Positions 34,729-43,995 are shown, numbered from the stretch's first letter. The stretch is DNA of 64,000 bases from Nocardia carnea NBRC 14403 (GCF_000308515.1 NZ_BAFV01000072.1:1-64000); one strand, 5' to 3'. Notes: generated from the sequence alone by a model not told the origin. Made by a program: numbers and translations.

Positions 34729-37700
34729 ATGAATGCCCTGACAGTGACGCTGGGCACCTTGGGAGCGGCGCTCAGCCTGCTGTGTTGGGCGTCGTTCTTC
34801 GGCGGCGTCCGGGATATCGTCCGCGCCATCATGCTGGGCCAGCCCGCACCCGATCGCTGGCGTCCCTTCTTCCCGCGCCTCAAGCAGATGCTTGTGGAGT
34901 TCCTGGCACATACCCGGATGAACAAGTTCCGGACGGTCGGCTGGGCCCACTGGCTCGTGATGATCGGCTTCATCGGCGGCGCGATCCTCTGGTTCGAGGC
35001 ATACGGGCAGACCTTCGACCCGGCCTTCCACTGGCCGATCATCGGCGACACCGCGATCTACCACCTGTGGGACGAGATCCTCGGTATCGGCACGGTCGTC
35101 GGTATCTTGACGCTGATCATCATCCGGCAGCTGAACCACCCGCGGATACCGGAGCGGCTCTCCCGGTTCAGCGGTTCGGCCTTCGGCGCGGCCTATGTGA
35201 TCGAGGCGATCGTGCTCCTCGAAGGCTTGGGCATGGTTTTCGTGAAGGCCGGCAAGATCGCGACCTACGGTCACGCCAACGGCGCGACCGATTTCTTCAC
35301 CATGCGGGTGGCCGAACTGCTGCCCGCCAGCCCGACCATGGTGTCGATCTTCGCCTTCATCAAACTGATGTCCGGTATGGCCTTCCTGTACCTCGTCGGC
35401 CGCAACATCACCTGGGGCGTCGCCTGGCACCGGTTCTCGGCCTTCCCCAATATCTACTTCAAGCGTGAGGACGACGGCGGCGTCGCGCTGGGCGCGGCCA
35501 AGCCGATGATGTCCAAGGGTCGCGCCCTGGATATGGAGAATGTCGATCCCGATACCGACACGCTGGGTGCCGGCCGGGTCGAGGATTTCTCGTGGAAGGG
35601 CTGGCTGGATTTCACCACCTGCACCGAATGCGGCCGTTGCCAGTCGCAGTGCCCGGCGTGGAACACCGGTAAGCCCCTCTCGCCCAAACTGCTGATCATG
35701 TCGCTGCGTGACCACGGCCGCGCCAAGGCGCCGTACCTGCTGGCCGGCGGCAGCAAGGACCCGGCAGGCGACGAGATCGGCCTTGTCGACGCGGAGGGTA
35801 AGCCCGACGAAGCGAAGCTTGCCCAGATCTCCGAGGCCGCGCGCGCCGAAGCCGAGCGTCCGCTGGTCGGCGGCGAGGATGTCGGCGGCATCATCGACCC
35901 CGAGGTGCTGTGGTCGTGCACTTCGTGCGGCGCCTGCGTCGAACAGTGCCCGGTGGATATCGAACATGTCGACCACATCATCGATATGCGCCGCTACCAG
36001 GTGCTGATCGAATCGGAATTCCCGTCCGAGCTCGCCGGACTGTTCAAGAATCTGGAGAACAAGGGCAACCCGTGGGGCCAGAACGCCAAGGACCGGCTCA
36101 ACTGGATCAACGAAGTGGACTTCGACGTCCCGGTATTCGGTAAGGACGCCGATAGCTTCGACGGCTACGAATACCTGTTCTGGGTGGGCTGCGCCGGGGC
36201 CTATGAGGACCGCGCCAAGAAAACCACCAAAGCCGTTGCCGAACTCCTGGCGACCGCGGGTGTGAAATACATGGTCCTGGGCCAGGAAGAAACCTGCACC
36301 GGCGATTCCGCCCGCCGTGCCGGTAACGAATTCCTGTTCCAGCAACTGGCCCTGCAGAACATCGAAGTCTTGAACTCGGTGTTCGACGGCGTAGCGCAGA
36401 AGCAGAAGAAGATCGTCGTCACCTGCGCGCACTGCTTCAATGCGCTCAACAACGAGTACCCGCAGGTCGGCGGCAACTACGAGGTGGTGCACCACACCCA
36501 GCTGCTGAACCGCCTGGTGCGTGGGAAGCAGCTCGTTCCGGTGTCCTCGGTATCGCAGAACGTCACCTATCACGATCCATGCTTCCTGGGCCGCCACAAC
36601 AAGGTCTACAACGCGCCCCGTGAACTGATGGCGGCGTCGGGTTCGAACCTGGTGGAAATGCCCCGCCACGGCGAACGGTCCATGTGCTGCGGTGCCGGTG
36701 GCGCCCGGATGTGGATGGAAGAGCAGCTGGGCAAGCGGATCAATATCGACCGCGTGGACGAGGCGCTCACCACCTCCCCCGCCAAGATCGCCACGGGCTG
36801 CCCGTTCTGCCGGGTCATGCTCACCGACGGTGTCACCGCACGCCAGGAGTCGGGTCAGGGCGAGGGCGTGGAGGTCGTCGATGTCGCGCAGCTGATGCTC
36901 GACTCCATCGAACGGCAACAGCCGGAACAGCTGACCGCCAACCTCACGGTCATCCAGGAACCCAAGGCCGAACCGGAGCCCGAACCCGAACCCGAACCGG
37001 TCGCCGAAGCGGCGGCCCCGGCGGCGGAGAAGGCGGCTCCGAAGGGTGGCGGCCTGGCCATGAAGGGCCCGGCGAAGGCACCCGGTAAGGGTCTCGGCAT
37101 GAAGGGCGCCGCGAAGGCACCCGGGGCCAAGGCACCGGCCGAAAGCGATACCGGCGAAGCGGCTCCGGCCGCGCCTGCCAAGGGTCTCGGGATGAAGGGG
37201 GCCGCCAAGGCCCCCGGCGGCAAGGGTCTCGCCATGAAGGGCGCGGCAAAAGCACCCGGCGCCAAGGCCGAAACCGCGCCCGCGGAAACGGCCGAAGCGG
37301 GCGAAGCCAAGGCGGCTCCGCCGGTGAAGGGTCTGGGCATGAAGGGCGCCGCCAAAGCGCCCGGCGGCAAGGGTCTCGCCATGAAGGGCGCGGCCAAGGC
37401 CCCCGGAGCCAAGTCACCCGCCCCGGAACCGGCTCGGTCGGAATCGACCACCGAGGCGGAATCCACCGCGACCTCGGCCCCGACCGAATCCAAACCCACG
37501 GTCGCCGCCAAGGGTCTCGCGATGAAGTCCGGGTTCAAGCGCCCAGGCCCGAAGGCTCCGGGCGCCAAGACCGCCGCTCCGGCAGCGGAATCGGCACCGG
37601 CAGCCGACACTGCTCCGGTGGAATCCGCGGCACCGGCCGAAGCCACGGAGACCGAGCAGCCCACCGCGGCGGCACCGGCCGAGAGTAAGCCCTCGAAGCC

Positions 37701-37953
37701 GGCCAAGGGGCTGGCGATGAAGTCCGGGTTCAAGCGCCCGGGTCCGAAGGCGCCCGGCGCCAAGGCTCCTGCCGCCGAACCGGCACCGGCAATCGAGGCG
37801 GCGGAACCGGCACTGTCCGAACCCACCGCCGAGACCTCGGGTTCGGAAGGCAACGGCACCACGGGCAACGGGGCAGGTGCGGCCCCACCGGCGGCCAAGC
37901 CGGGCGCCCTGGGATTCAAATCCGGCGCGAAGGCACCGGGCCGCAAGGGCTGA
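34729..37953 (+). CDS. EtfD-like membrane Fe-S oxidoreductase with repeat tail (Rv0338c-like)
   Basis: The 1074-residue protein has about five membrane helices (residues 5-235, haem-binding NarI/DsrM-like region). Next come two ferredoxin-type 4Fe-4S clusters (CTECGRCQSQCPAW and CTSCGACVEQCPVD) and two CCG domains (CAHCFNALNNEYPQ, HDPCFLGRHN, CCGAGGARMWMEE, GCPFCRVML). Rv0338c (EtfD) re-oxidises electron-transfer flavoprotein and feeds electrons from fatty-acid beta-oxidation into the respiratory chain; the same job is likely here. From about residue 765 the tail carries nine copies of a KGLxMKxxxKxPG unit in Ala/Pro/Glu-rich linkers. ATG 34729 follows GAAAGAAAGG. Confidence 0.93.
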   Translation: MNALTVTLGTLGAALSLLCWASFFGGVRDIVRAIMLGQPAPDRWRPFFPRLKQMLVEFLAHTRMNKFRTVGWAHWLVMIGFIGGAILWFEAYGQTFDPAFHWPIIGDTAIYHLWDEILGIGTVVGILTLIIIRQLNHPRIPERLSRFSGSAFGAAYVIEAIVLLEGLGMVFVKAGKIATYGHANGATDFFTMRVAELLPASPTMVSIFAFIKLMSGMAFLYLVGRNITWGVAWHRFSAFPNIYFKREDDGGVALGAAKPMMSKGRALDMENVDPDTDTLGAGRVEDFSWKGWLDFTTCTECGRCQSQCPAWNTGKPLSPKLLIMSLRDHGRAKAPYLLAGGSKDPAGDEIGLVDAEGKPDEAKLAQISEAARAEAERPLVGGEDVGGIIDPEVLWSCTSCGACVEQCPVDIEHVDHIIDMRRYQVLIESEFPSELAGLFKNLENKGNPWGQNAKDRLNWINEVDFDVPVFGKDADSFDGYEYLFWVGCAGAYEDRAKKTTKAVAELLATAGVKYMVLGQEETCTGDSARRAGNEFLFQQLALQNIEVLNSVFDGVAQKQKKIVVTCAHCFNALNNEYPQVGGNYEVVHHTQLLNRLVRGKQLVPVSSVSQNVTYHDPCFLGRHNKVYNAPRELMAASGSNLVEMPRHGERSMCCGAGGARMWMEEQLGKRINIDRVDEALTTSPAKIATGCPFCRVMLTDGVTARQESGQGEGVEVVDVAQLMLDSIERQQPEQLTANLTVIQEPKAEPEPEPEPEPVAEAAAPAAEKAAPKGGGLAMKGPAKAPGKGLGMKGAAKAPGAKAPAESDTGEAAPAAPAKGLGMKGAAKAPGGKGLAMKGAAKAPGAKAETAPAETAEAGEAKAAPPVKGLGMKGAAKAPGGKGLAMKGAAKAPGAKSPAPEPARSESTTEAESTATSAPTESKPTVAAKGLAMKSGFKRPGPKAPGAKTAAPAAESAPAADTAPVESAAPAEATETEQPTAAAPAESKPSKPAKGLAMKSGFKRPGPKAPGAKAPAAEPAPAIEAAEPALSEPTAETSGSEGNGTTGNGAGAAPPAAKPGALGFKSGAKAPGRKG
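37040..37950 (+). repeat. Coding repeat: nine KGLxMK(G/S)xxKxPG units
   Basis: Within the EtfD-like gene, the unit K-G-L-(G/A)-M-K-G-A-A-K-A-P-G and its variant K-G-L-A-M-K-S-G-F-K-R-P-G occur nine times in all, separated by spacers of 0 to about 60 residues. The DNA copies are highly similar, so copy number is likely to vary between strains. Confidence 0.85.
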
Positions 37954-37982
37954 CACAACAACCGGAGTCCGGCGGGTTCGGG

Positions 37983-38067
37983 CCGACCCACAGGGTCGGG
38001 TTCGAACCGGATAGAAGTTCGATCGCCGAGGGCCCGGGGCCGGCACTGTGCCTGCCCCGGGCCCTCG
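37983..38067 (+). terminator. Tandem hairpins after the EtfD-like gene
   Basis: A small hairpin CCGACCC-ACA-GGGTCGG (37983-37999) is followed by a perfect 14-bp stem CGAGGGCCCGGGGC / GCCCCGGGCCCTCG (38027-38040 and 38054-38067). The second can terminate transcription from both sides. Confidence 0.88.
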
Positions 38068-38143
38068 TAACGTCCAAGGCTGCCGGTCTGCGGTCGGTGT
38101 CTCGAGGAGCGCTGGATCCTTCGGAGGCGACCTGGGTACAGCG

Positions 38144-38575
38144 TCAGCGCAATACTGCGCCGTACACGTGCTCGACCGAGAGCTTCATCAGCACTCGGCG
38201 ATCGGAGACCATCACCGACCGATACTCGTCCCAGTCCGGATGCTCGCCGGCGGCGGCGCGGTAGTAGTCGACGAGTGCCTCGACCTCGGGGCCGTGCGGG
38301 TCGGTACCCGGACCGGTGAGCGTAACTGTGCCCTCCGCGGTTGCCCAGGCCCAGCCGTCGGCGCGGGTTACTTCCAGTGCCGCGCGCGGGTCACGGCGCA
38401 GGTTCACGGTTTTGGCCCGGCCCTCGGTCATCGAAACGTAGATGACGTCTGCGTCCCGGTCGTAGTAGGGGGTAACCGGCGAGAGTTGCGGTAGGCCGTC
38501 GGATTTGATCGTGGCCAGGATGCCCAACCGGCCTTCGGCGAGCAGCGTACGCGGATCGAACTGTGGGTTCGTCAT
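38144..38575 (-). CDS. PPOX-class (pyridoxamine-phosphate oxidase fold) F420/flavin-binding protein
   Basis: The 143-residue split-barrel protein shows the typical elements: LLAEGRLGILATIKSDGLPQLSPV at the start (first cofactor strand), VSMTEGRAKTVNLRRDPRAAL, and a C-terminal ADGWAWATAEG then VMVSDRRVLMKL. Actinobacterial members of this length usually bind F420 and reduce unknown substrates. ATG 38575 is chosen at the domain start; the frame continues upstream but runs under the Uma2 gene. It is divergent from that gene and converges on the EtfD-like gene. Confidence 0.85.
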   Translation of the reverse strand: MTNPQFDPRTLLAEGRLGILATIKSDGLPQLSPVTPYYDRDADVIYVSMTEGRAKTVNLRRDPRAALEVTRADGWAWATAEGTVTLTGPGTDPHGPEVEALVDYYRAAAGEHPDWDEYRSVMVSDRRVLMKLSVEHVYGAVLR

Positions 38576-38680
38576 ATCCGGGTCCAAGTCGTGGGCGGCT
38601 GTCGCTATTCCAGCGCAGGGCTCGGCGGCAACAAAGTGGACGGCATCGATAAGACGTCGAGCAGGGCATAACATGGCGCT

Positions 38681-39334
38681 ATGTTCCTGCCGAACGCCGA
38701 TCGTCCCGATCTCCCGGAGTACATGACGTGGGAAGAACTCGAGCAGCTCCCCGAGGAGATCGCCGAGAATATCGAGCTTTGGGACGGCAGGGTCATCTGG
38801 CTCAGGCGAGGACCGAGCGAGCACCAAACGTTTACTCGCCGCCTCACGAACGCATTCGAACGCTGTGCTCGTAAAACGATGTCAGACGTACCCGGGCAGT
38901 GTTGGCGTGTAGAAACCGAGACAAATGTCTTCCTTGGAAGCAGCGGCAAATCAAACTTCCTGACACCCGATTTCATGGTCTTCCGTTGCCTCGAGAATCC
39001 CTTCCAGGATGTCCGCGCCTCCGACGCTTTCCTGGTAGGGGAGGTACTCTCACCCTCCAATACGCAAACGGATATGGAAGCCAAGAAAGCGCGTTACGCG
39101 AGCGCAGGCATCCCTTGGTACTGGGAAGCGACCCTTGCGCAGGCCACCAGCGCCATCGCGACGGTTCGCGCGTACGGACTGGAAACCGAACCGGGGAAGC
39201 TGCCTGACGGTGTACGCCCACTGCGGCCGGCCAACTACCTGCTGACAGGCGAATGGACCTCAGCAGACGAAGACGGTATCCGGATCGATTTCCCGTTCCC
39301 GATCACCATTCCGTGGACCGAACTCGAGTACTGA
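38681..39334 (+). CDS. Uma2 family (DUF820) restriction-endonuclease-fold protein
   Basis: The 217-residue protein has the Uma2 layout: MTWEELEQLPEE, NIELWDGRVIWL, LTPDFMVF and FLVGEVLSPSN followed by TDMEAKKARYASAGIPWYW. D97-region Asp, Glu in VGEV and Lys in EAKKARY fit the PD-(D/E)xK-like nuclease core. Codon choice is visibly less GC-rich than in neighbouring genes, suggesting relatively recent acquisition. The natural role of Uma2 proteins is unsettled. It stands alone between unrelated genes. Confidence 0.88.
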   Translation: MFLPNADRPDLPEYMTWEELEQLPEEIAENIELWDGRVIWLRRGPSEHQTFTRRLTNAFERCARKTMSDVPGQCWRVETETNVFLGSSGKSNFLTPDFMVFRCLENPFQDVRASDAFLVGEVLSPSNTQTDMEAKKARYASAGIPWYWEATLAQATSAIATVRAYGLETEPGKLPDGVRPLRPANYLLTGEWTSADEDGIRIDFPFPITIPWTELEY

Positions 39335-39394
39335 CGTACCGGGCCGGGCGGTAGTCCCCCTCTGTCGAGCCACCGCACGGCCCGGCACGGGTTT

Positions 39395-39431
39395 CCGCAC
39401 CCCACTCGGGCACAGGGTGAGTGGGGTGCGG
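39395..39431. terminator. Bidirectional terminator hairpin
   Basis: CCGCACCCCACTC / GAGTGGGGTGCGG form a perfect 13-bp stem between the Uma2 gene and the convergent acyl-CoA dehydrogenase gene. Confidence 0.85.
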
Positions 39432-39436
39432 GCCGA

Positions 39437-40579
39437 TCAGTTCGTCAACGCTATATAGCGGGCGAGATGATCGGAGCTGTTACCGAATTCGTATTCGATG
39501 GCGGTGAGCCGCTTGAAATAGTGGCCGATGGCCAATTCCTCGGTCATCCCCATTGCGCCGTGCAGCTGCACCGATTCCTGGCCGATGAGCCGGGTCGCGC
39601 GGCCGATGGTGACCTTGGCCGCGGAGATGGCGCGGGCGCGTTCGGCGGGTTCGGCTTGTAGCGCGTAGGCGGCCAGGTAGGCGGCGGCGATGCTCTGCTC
39701 GAGTTCGATCAGCATATCGACCATACGGTGTTGCAGCGCTTGGAAACTGCTGATCGGGACGCCGAACTGCTGGCGCTGTTTGGTGTATTCGACGGTGTCG
39801 TCGAGCACCTTGCGCATCAACCCGACGGCTTCGGAGGCGACCGCGGCGATGGCGTCATCGATGGTGGCGTCGATGACCGGCCAGGCCTGGCCTTCCGTGC
39901 CGAGGAGTGCATCGGCGGGGAGCCGGAAATCGGTGAAGGTGAGGTCGGCGGCAACCCTGTCGTCGATGGTGCGGTAGCGGTGCACCTCGACTCCGGCCGG
40001 TGGCGCGGCGGCGTCGAATTCCAGCAGGAACAGGGAGATCCCGTCCTGGTCGCGGCGTTCACCGGCAGTGCGGGCGGAAATGATCAGTTGGGTGGCGATG
40101 GGCGCCCCGGTGACCACGATCTTGCTGCCGTCGAGGACCCAGCTGTCACCGTCGCGGCGGGCGGTGACCGATACATCGTGGCGGACTTCGCCGGATCCCG
40201 GTTCGAGCGCGGCGAAAGCGATCCGCGCACTGCCTGCGGCGATCTGCCGCAGCACCGCCTGGGCGGTTTCACCGCCGGAGCGGCGCAGCAGCCCGCCGCC
40301 GACCACCACGGTGTCCACATAGGGTTCCACGACCAGCGCGCGACCCAGTTCCTCGGCAATGATCATGGCTTCGACGGGGCCGCCGCCGGATCCGCCGGTT
40401 TCCTCCGGGAGAGTCAGTCCCAGCACATCCAGTTCGGCCAGGCCGCGCCAGATTTCGGGTTGCCAGCCGGCCCCGGTTTTGACCGCGCTGCGGCTTTTTT
40501 CGAGGTCGTAGCGGGCGGCGAGAAAGCCGGCGACCGCGTCGCGCAGCATCTGCTGTTCATCGGTGAAGGTGAAGTCCAT
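39437..40579 (-). CDS. Acyl-CoA dehydrogenase (second of pair)
   Basis: The 380-residue FAD enzyme has the acyl-CoA dehydrogenase fold: N-terminal helical domain (MDFTFTDEQQMLRDAVAGFL), central beta domain (FAALEPGSGEVR, GSKIVVTGAPIA), and C-terminal helical domain (RQQFGVPISSFQALQHRMVDM, QLHGAMGMTEE). The ATG overlaps the stop of the upstream paralogue (TGATG). Such head-to-tail pairs often form alpha2beta2 heterotetramers acting on steroid or branched acyl-CoA. The base Glu is not obvious in this subunit, supporting that idea. Substrate is unknown. Confidence 0.9.
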   Translation of the reverse strand: MDFTFTDEQQMLRDAVAGFLAARYDLEKSRSAVKTGAGWQPEIWRGLAELDVLGLTLPEETGGSGGGPVEAMIIAEELGRALVVEPYVDTVVVGGGLLRRSGGETAQAVLRQIAAGSARIAFAALEPGSGEVRHDVSVTARRDGDSWVLDGSKIVVTGAPIATQLIISARTAGERRDQDGISLFLLEFDAAAPPAGVEVHRYRTIDDRVAADLTFTDFRLPADALLGTEGQAWPVIDATIDDAIAAVASEAVGLMRKVLDDTVEYTKQRQQFGVPISSFQALQHRMVDMLIELEQSIAAAYLAAYALQAEPAERARAISAAKVTIGRATRLIGQESVQLHGAMGMTEELAIGHYFKRLTAIEYEFGNSSDHLARYIALTN

Positions 40580-41811
40580 CAGAGCCCCAATGCTGCCTTG
40601 GCGAGGATATTTCGCTGGATCTCGTTACTGCCCGCGTAGATCGAACCGGCACGGTCGTTGAAGTAGCGCAGTGGCGCGACAGCCTGCCAATCCTCGCCGC
40701 TGAGGTAGCCGTCGGCGGGCGGTGTGTATTCCGCGATCGGGCCGCCGGGCGCGGTGGCATGTGGCTGGTAGACCCGGCCGCGTGGTCCGGCCGCGGTGAG
40801 CGCGAGCTCGGTGAGCTGCTGGCTGAGTTCGGTGGACAGGATCTTCAGCATCGACGAGGAGCTACCGAGGTCTTTACCGGTGGCCATGGCCGCCAGCGTC
40901 CGGAATTCCAGGACTTCGAGCACTTCGGTGCGGATGCGGGCGTCGGCGAGCTGGGCGGCGAAATGCGGGTCGGCGCTCAGCGGTTTGCCGTCGCGGCCGG
41001 GCTGGGACGCCGCGGCGGTGGCGATGTTCTCGGCCATGGCCTGCAGTGCGGGTGCCATCGCGCCGCCGCCGCGTTCGTGGACCAGCAGGTATTTGGCGAC
41101 GGTCCAGCCGTCGTCGATCTGCCCGAGCACATTGCTCTTGGGGACCCGCACGTTGTCGAAGAAGATCTGGTTCTGCACCTGCTCGCCGGAGCTCATGACC
41201 AGGGGCCTGATCTCGATGCCGGGGGCGGTCATATCCATCAGGATGAAGGTGATGCCCTGCTGTTTCCTCCCCTCGCGCGAGGTGCGGACCAGGCCGAAGA
41301 TCCAGTTCGCCTCGGTGGCGTGGGTGGTCCAGATCTTGCTGCCGGAGCAGAGGAAATCGTCGCCGTCGTCGACCGCGGCCATACTGAGGGCGGCCAGGTC
41401 CGAGCCTGCTTCGGGCTCCGAATACCCCTGGCAGAAGAAGACCTCGCCGGTGAGGATGCGGGGCAGGAAGTAGTTCTTCTGCTCGTCGGTGCCGAAGGCG
41501 ATCAGCGCGGGGGCGACCATCCGGATACCCATCGGCGAGAGCGCGGGTGCGCCGGCGAGGGTGAGTTCACGGCTGAAGATGTAGTGCTGGGTGAGCGACC
41601 AGTCGCAACCGCCGTACTCGACCGGCCACTGCGGCGCCGCCCAGCCCCGCTCGTGCAGGATGCGCTGCCATTCCAGGCCGGCTTCGTGGTCGGAGTAGAC
41701 ACTTGTCATCAACCGGCCCGCGGTGCTGATCTCGGGCGTCAGCTTCTCGGCCAGGAACGCCCGTACCTCGTCTCGGAAGGCCTTGTCGGCCTCCGACCAG
41801 TCGTAATCCAT
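40579..41811 (-). CDS. Acyl-CoA dehydrogenase (first of pair)
   Basis: The 410-residue protein has the full acyl-CoA dehydrogenase domain set: AFRDEVRAFLAEKL at the start, FFCQGYSEPEAGSDLAAL in the FAD/substrate region, GSKIWTTHATEANW, and the C-terminal GSIYAGSNEIQRNILAKAALGL with the typical FadE ending. The ATG at 41811 is used; an ATG at 41832 would add seven residues. It is translationally coupled to the second dehydrogenase. A perfect inverted repeat 57 bases upstream is a candidate operator. Confidence 0.92.
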   Translation of the reverse strand: MDYDWSEADKAFRDEVRAFLAEKLTPEISTAGRLMTSVYSDHEAGLEWQRILHERGWAAPQWPVEYGGCDWSLTQHYIFSRELTLAGAPALSPMGIRMVAPALIAFGTDEQKNYFLPRILTGEVFFCQGYSEPEAGSDLAALSMAAVDDGDDFLCSGSKIWTTHATEANWIFGLVRTSREGRKQQGITFILMDMTAPGIEIRPLVMSSGEQVQNQIFFDNVRVPKSNVLGQIDDGWTVAKYLLVHERGGGAMAPALQAMAENIATAAASQPGRDGKPLSADPHFAAQLADARIRTEVLEVLEFRTLAAMATGKDLGSSSSMLKILSTELSQQLTELALTAAGPRGRVYQPHATAPGGPIAEYTPPADGYLSGEDWQAVAPLRYFNDRAGSIYAGSNEIQRNILAKAALGL

Positions 41812-41867
41812 ACACGCTCCCGAAGGCTTCATGCGTCGTCACAGCAGGTCCGGCGACTACCGGTGCT

Positions 41868-41892
41868 AGAGAGAATCTAGCCAGTTCTCTCT
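41868..41892. promoter_or_regulatory. Inverted-repeat operator candidate before the acyl-CoA dehydrogenase pair
   Basis: AGAGAGAA-N9-TTCTCTCT is a perfect palindrome in AT-richer DNA, 57 bases upstream of the first dehydrogenase start and 53 bases beyond the stop of the DUF218 gene. It could instead be a terminator of that gene, though the stem is weak. Confidence 0.5.
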
Positions 41893-41944
41893 CATCGCGT
41901 CAAACTGAAGGCACATGCCATCACAGGTCGGGAAATGTTCCGGT

Positions 41945-42481
41945 TCACTGTCCGCAGTCCTCGAAAACTGCCTTCACATAGCTCGCCGATTGATACAGGT
42001 AGTCATAGGCCCACCGCGGAACCGAGAGATCCGGGCGCGTGTCCACGAACAGCAACTCCCCGCCCCAGCATTTGCCGAGCACATACCGGGCCCGCGAGAT
42101 ATGCGGCGTGAAGGTCACCACGATGACCCGGTCCCAGCCGTGCGCACGCGCCTGGTCTGCCAGGTACCGGCCCTCACCGCGGGTGGTCCGCGGCGACGGA
42201 TCGAAACACACCACCTCGAAGCTGTAACCGCCGTGACAGATCCGGTTGATCAGCGGGCTGTCCTCGTACGGATTCGAAATCAGCACCCGCGGCGCGTAAC
42301 CCTCCCGCGCCAGCCGCAACCCCAGCGCTTCCCGGCCGTCGTGCGCGCCACCGAGCACGAGGATCGCGTCGGCGGGCGCGGGGCCCTCGCGTTGCGGACG
42401 AACGTAGACCGGCCACAGCGCGAGCACGAACACCACGACGGCGACCGTCCCGGCGGCGAGGAGGGTCGTTCGGCGGCGCAT
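41945..42481 (-). CDS. DUF218/YdcF-like membrane-anchored protein
   Basis: The 178-residue protein has one N-terminal membrane helix (about residues 7-25) preceded by MRRRTT, and an alpha/beta domain starting ADAILVLGGAHDGREALGLRLA, as in DUF218 proteins. VIVVTFTPHISRARYVLGKCW holds the conserved central strand and Arg. Related proteins (SanA, ElyC, YdcF) act in envelope homeostasis; the activity here is unknown. ATG 42481 is chosen because it starts the anchor. Confidence 0.85.
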   Translation of the reverse strand: MRRRTTLLAAGTVAVVVFVLALWPVYVRPQREGPAPADAILVLGGAHDGREALGLRLAREGYAPRVLISNPYEDSPLINRICHGGYSFEVVCFDPSPRTTRGEGRYLADQARAHGWDRVIVVTFTPHISRARYVLGKCWGGELLFVDTRPDLSVPRWAYDYLYQSASYVKAVFEDCGQ

Positions 42482-42672
42482 CGCCGCGATCCTACGGGCC
42501 GCCGGAAAGTACGAGCTGAGTACGCACCGGCCGCTGCGAAAGCGCACACACAACCGGCGGCGGACAGGTTTGAGCAGGTCGGCCGGTTGCGTCGTCGGGT
42601 GTACATCTGCTGTTGCCCGGCATCTCGCCTCGGTTTTCTGGTGTGGCCACCGGCGCCGATTACCAATCTTCT

Positions 42673-43995
42673 ATGCGATGCACAGTCTTCGGCACCGGGT
42701 ACCTGGGGGCCACGCACGCAGCGTGTATGGCCGAACTCGGCCACGAGGTTCTCGGGGTCGATATCGACCCGGGCAAGGTCGCGAAACTCTCCGACGGCGT
42801 CACGCCCTTCTACGAACCGGGCCTGGAAGCGGTGCTACGCCGCAACCTGGACGCCGGCCGGCTCCGGTTCACCACCTCCTACCCCGAGGCCGCCGACCAT
42901 GCCGACGTGCACTTCCTCGGCGTAGGCACACCACAGAAGAAGGGTGAATACGCCGCGGACCTCAAATACGTGCATGCCGTGGTGGATACGCTGGCGCCAC
43001 TGGTCACGCGGCCCTGCGTGATCGTCGGCAAATCCACCGTGCCGGTGGGTACCGCCGCCGCGCTGGGCGAACGCGCGCGGGCGCTGAGCGCGGTGGATAT
43101 CGAGGTCGCCTGGAACCCCGAATTCCTGCGGGAGGGTTACGCGGTCCGCGACACCCTGCGCCCGGACCGGCTGGTACTCGGCGTCGACGGGTCCCGCGAG
43201 CGGGCGCCGTGGGTGCGCGAACTGGTCGAGGAGCTGTACGCCGATCTGCTCGCCGCCGAGATCCCGTTCCTGCTCACCGACCTCGCCACCGCCGAACTGG
43301 TCAAGGTATCGGCGAATGCGTTCCTCGCCACGAAGATCTCGTTCATCAACGCGGTATCCGAGGTCTGCGAGGCCACCGGGGCGGATGTCACCGTGCTGGC
43401 GGATGCGCTCGGCTACGACGAACGGATCGGCCGCCGGTTCCTCAATGCCGGCGCCGGTTTCGGCGGCGGTTGCCTGCCCAAGGATATCCGGGCGTTCATG
43501 GCGCGCGCCGGCGAACTGGGCGCCGACCACGCCCTCGCTTTTCTCCGCGAAGTCGACAACATCAATATGCGCCGCCGCACCAAGATCGTGGATATGGCGG
43601 CCCGTGCCTGCGGTGGCTCCCTGCTGGGCGCCAATGTCGCCGTACTCGGCGCGGCGTTCAAACCCGAATCCGACGATGTGCGGGATTCCCCGGCGCTCAA
43701 CGTGGCCGGAATGATCCAGCTCCACGGCGCCGTGGTCACCGTCTACGACCCGAAAGCCCTGGAGAACTCCCGCCGCGTCTTTCCCACGCTGAGCTACGCG
43801 ACCTCGGTACGGGAGGCGTGCGAACGCGCGGATGTGGTCCTCGTGCTCACCGAATGGCAGGAGTTCGCCGGACTGCGGCCGCAGGATCTGGACTCGGTGG
43901 TCCGGACCCGTTCGATCATCGACGGTCGCAATTGTCTCGATAAGGCCGCTTGGCGGTCTGCCGGATGGGTGTACGCAGGGCTGGGCACACCGTAG
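42673..43995 (+). CDS. UDP-glucose 6-dehydrogenase
   Basis: The enzyme oxidises UDP-glucose to UDP-glucuronate with two NAD+. The 440-residue protein has the Rossmann start RCTVFGTGYLGATHAACMAELGH, KSTVPVGT, the EFLREGYAV substrate segment, VKVSANAFLATKISFINAV, the catalytic Cys in GFGGGCLPKDIRAF, and the C-terminal FKPESDDVRDSPAL. It corresponds to Rv0322 (udgA), which lies beside dcd in mycobacteria but is about 9 kb away here. UDP-glucuronate may feed cell-wall glycans. Confidence 0.95.
   Translation: MRCTVFGTGYLGATHAACMAELGHEVLGVDIDPGKVAKLSDGVTPFYEPGLEAVLRRNLDAGRLRFTTSYPEAADHADVHFLGVGTPQKKGEYAADLKYVHAVVDTLAPLVTRPCVIVGKSTVPVGTAAALGERARALSAVDIEVAWNPEFLREGYAVRDTLRPDRLVLGVDGSRERAPWVRELVEELYADLLAAEIPFLLTDLATAELVKVSANAFLATKISFINAVSEVCEATGADVTVLADALGYDERIGRRFLNAGAGFGGGCLPKDIRAFMARAGELGADHALAFLREVDNINMRRRTKIVDMAARACGGSLLGANVAVLGAAFKPESDDVRDSPALNVAGMIQLHGAVVTVYDPKALENSRRVFPTLSYATSVREACERADVVLVLTEWQEFAGLRPQDLDSVVRTRSIIDGRNCLDKAAWRSAGWVYAGLGTP

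Noticed and set aside
34657..36918. 753-codon minus-strand frame
   Set aside because: It is antisense to the EtfD-like gene, whose Fe-S motifs are unmistakable.
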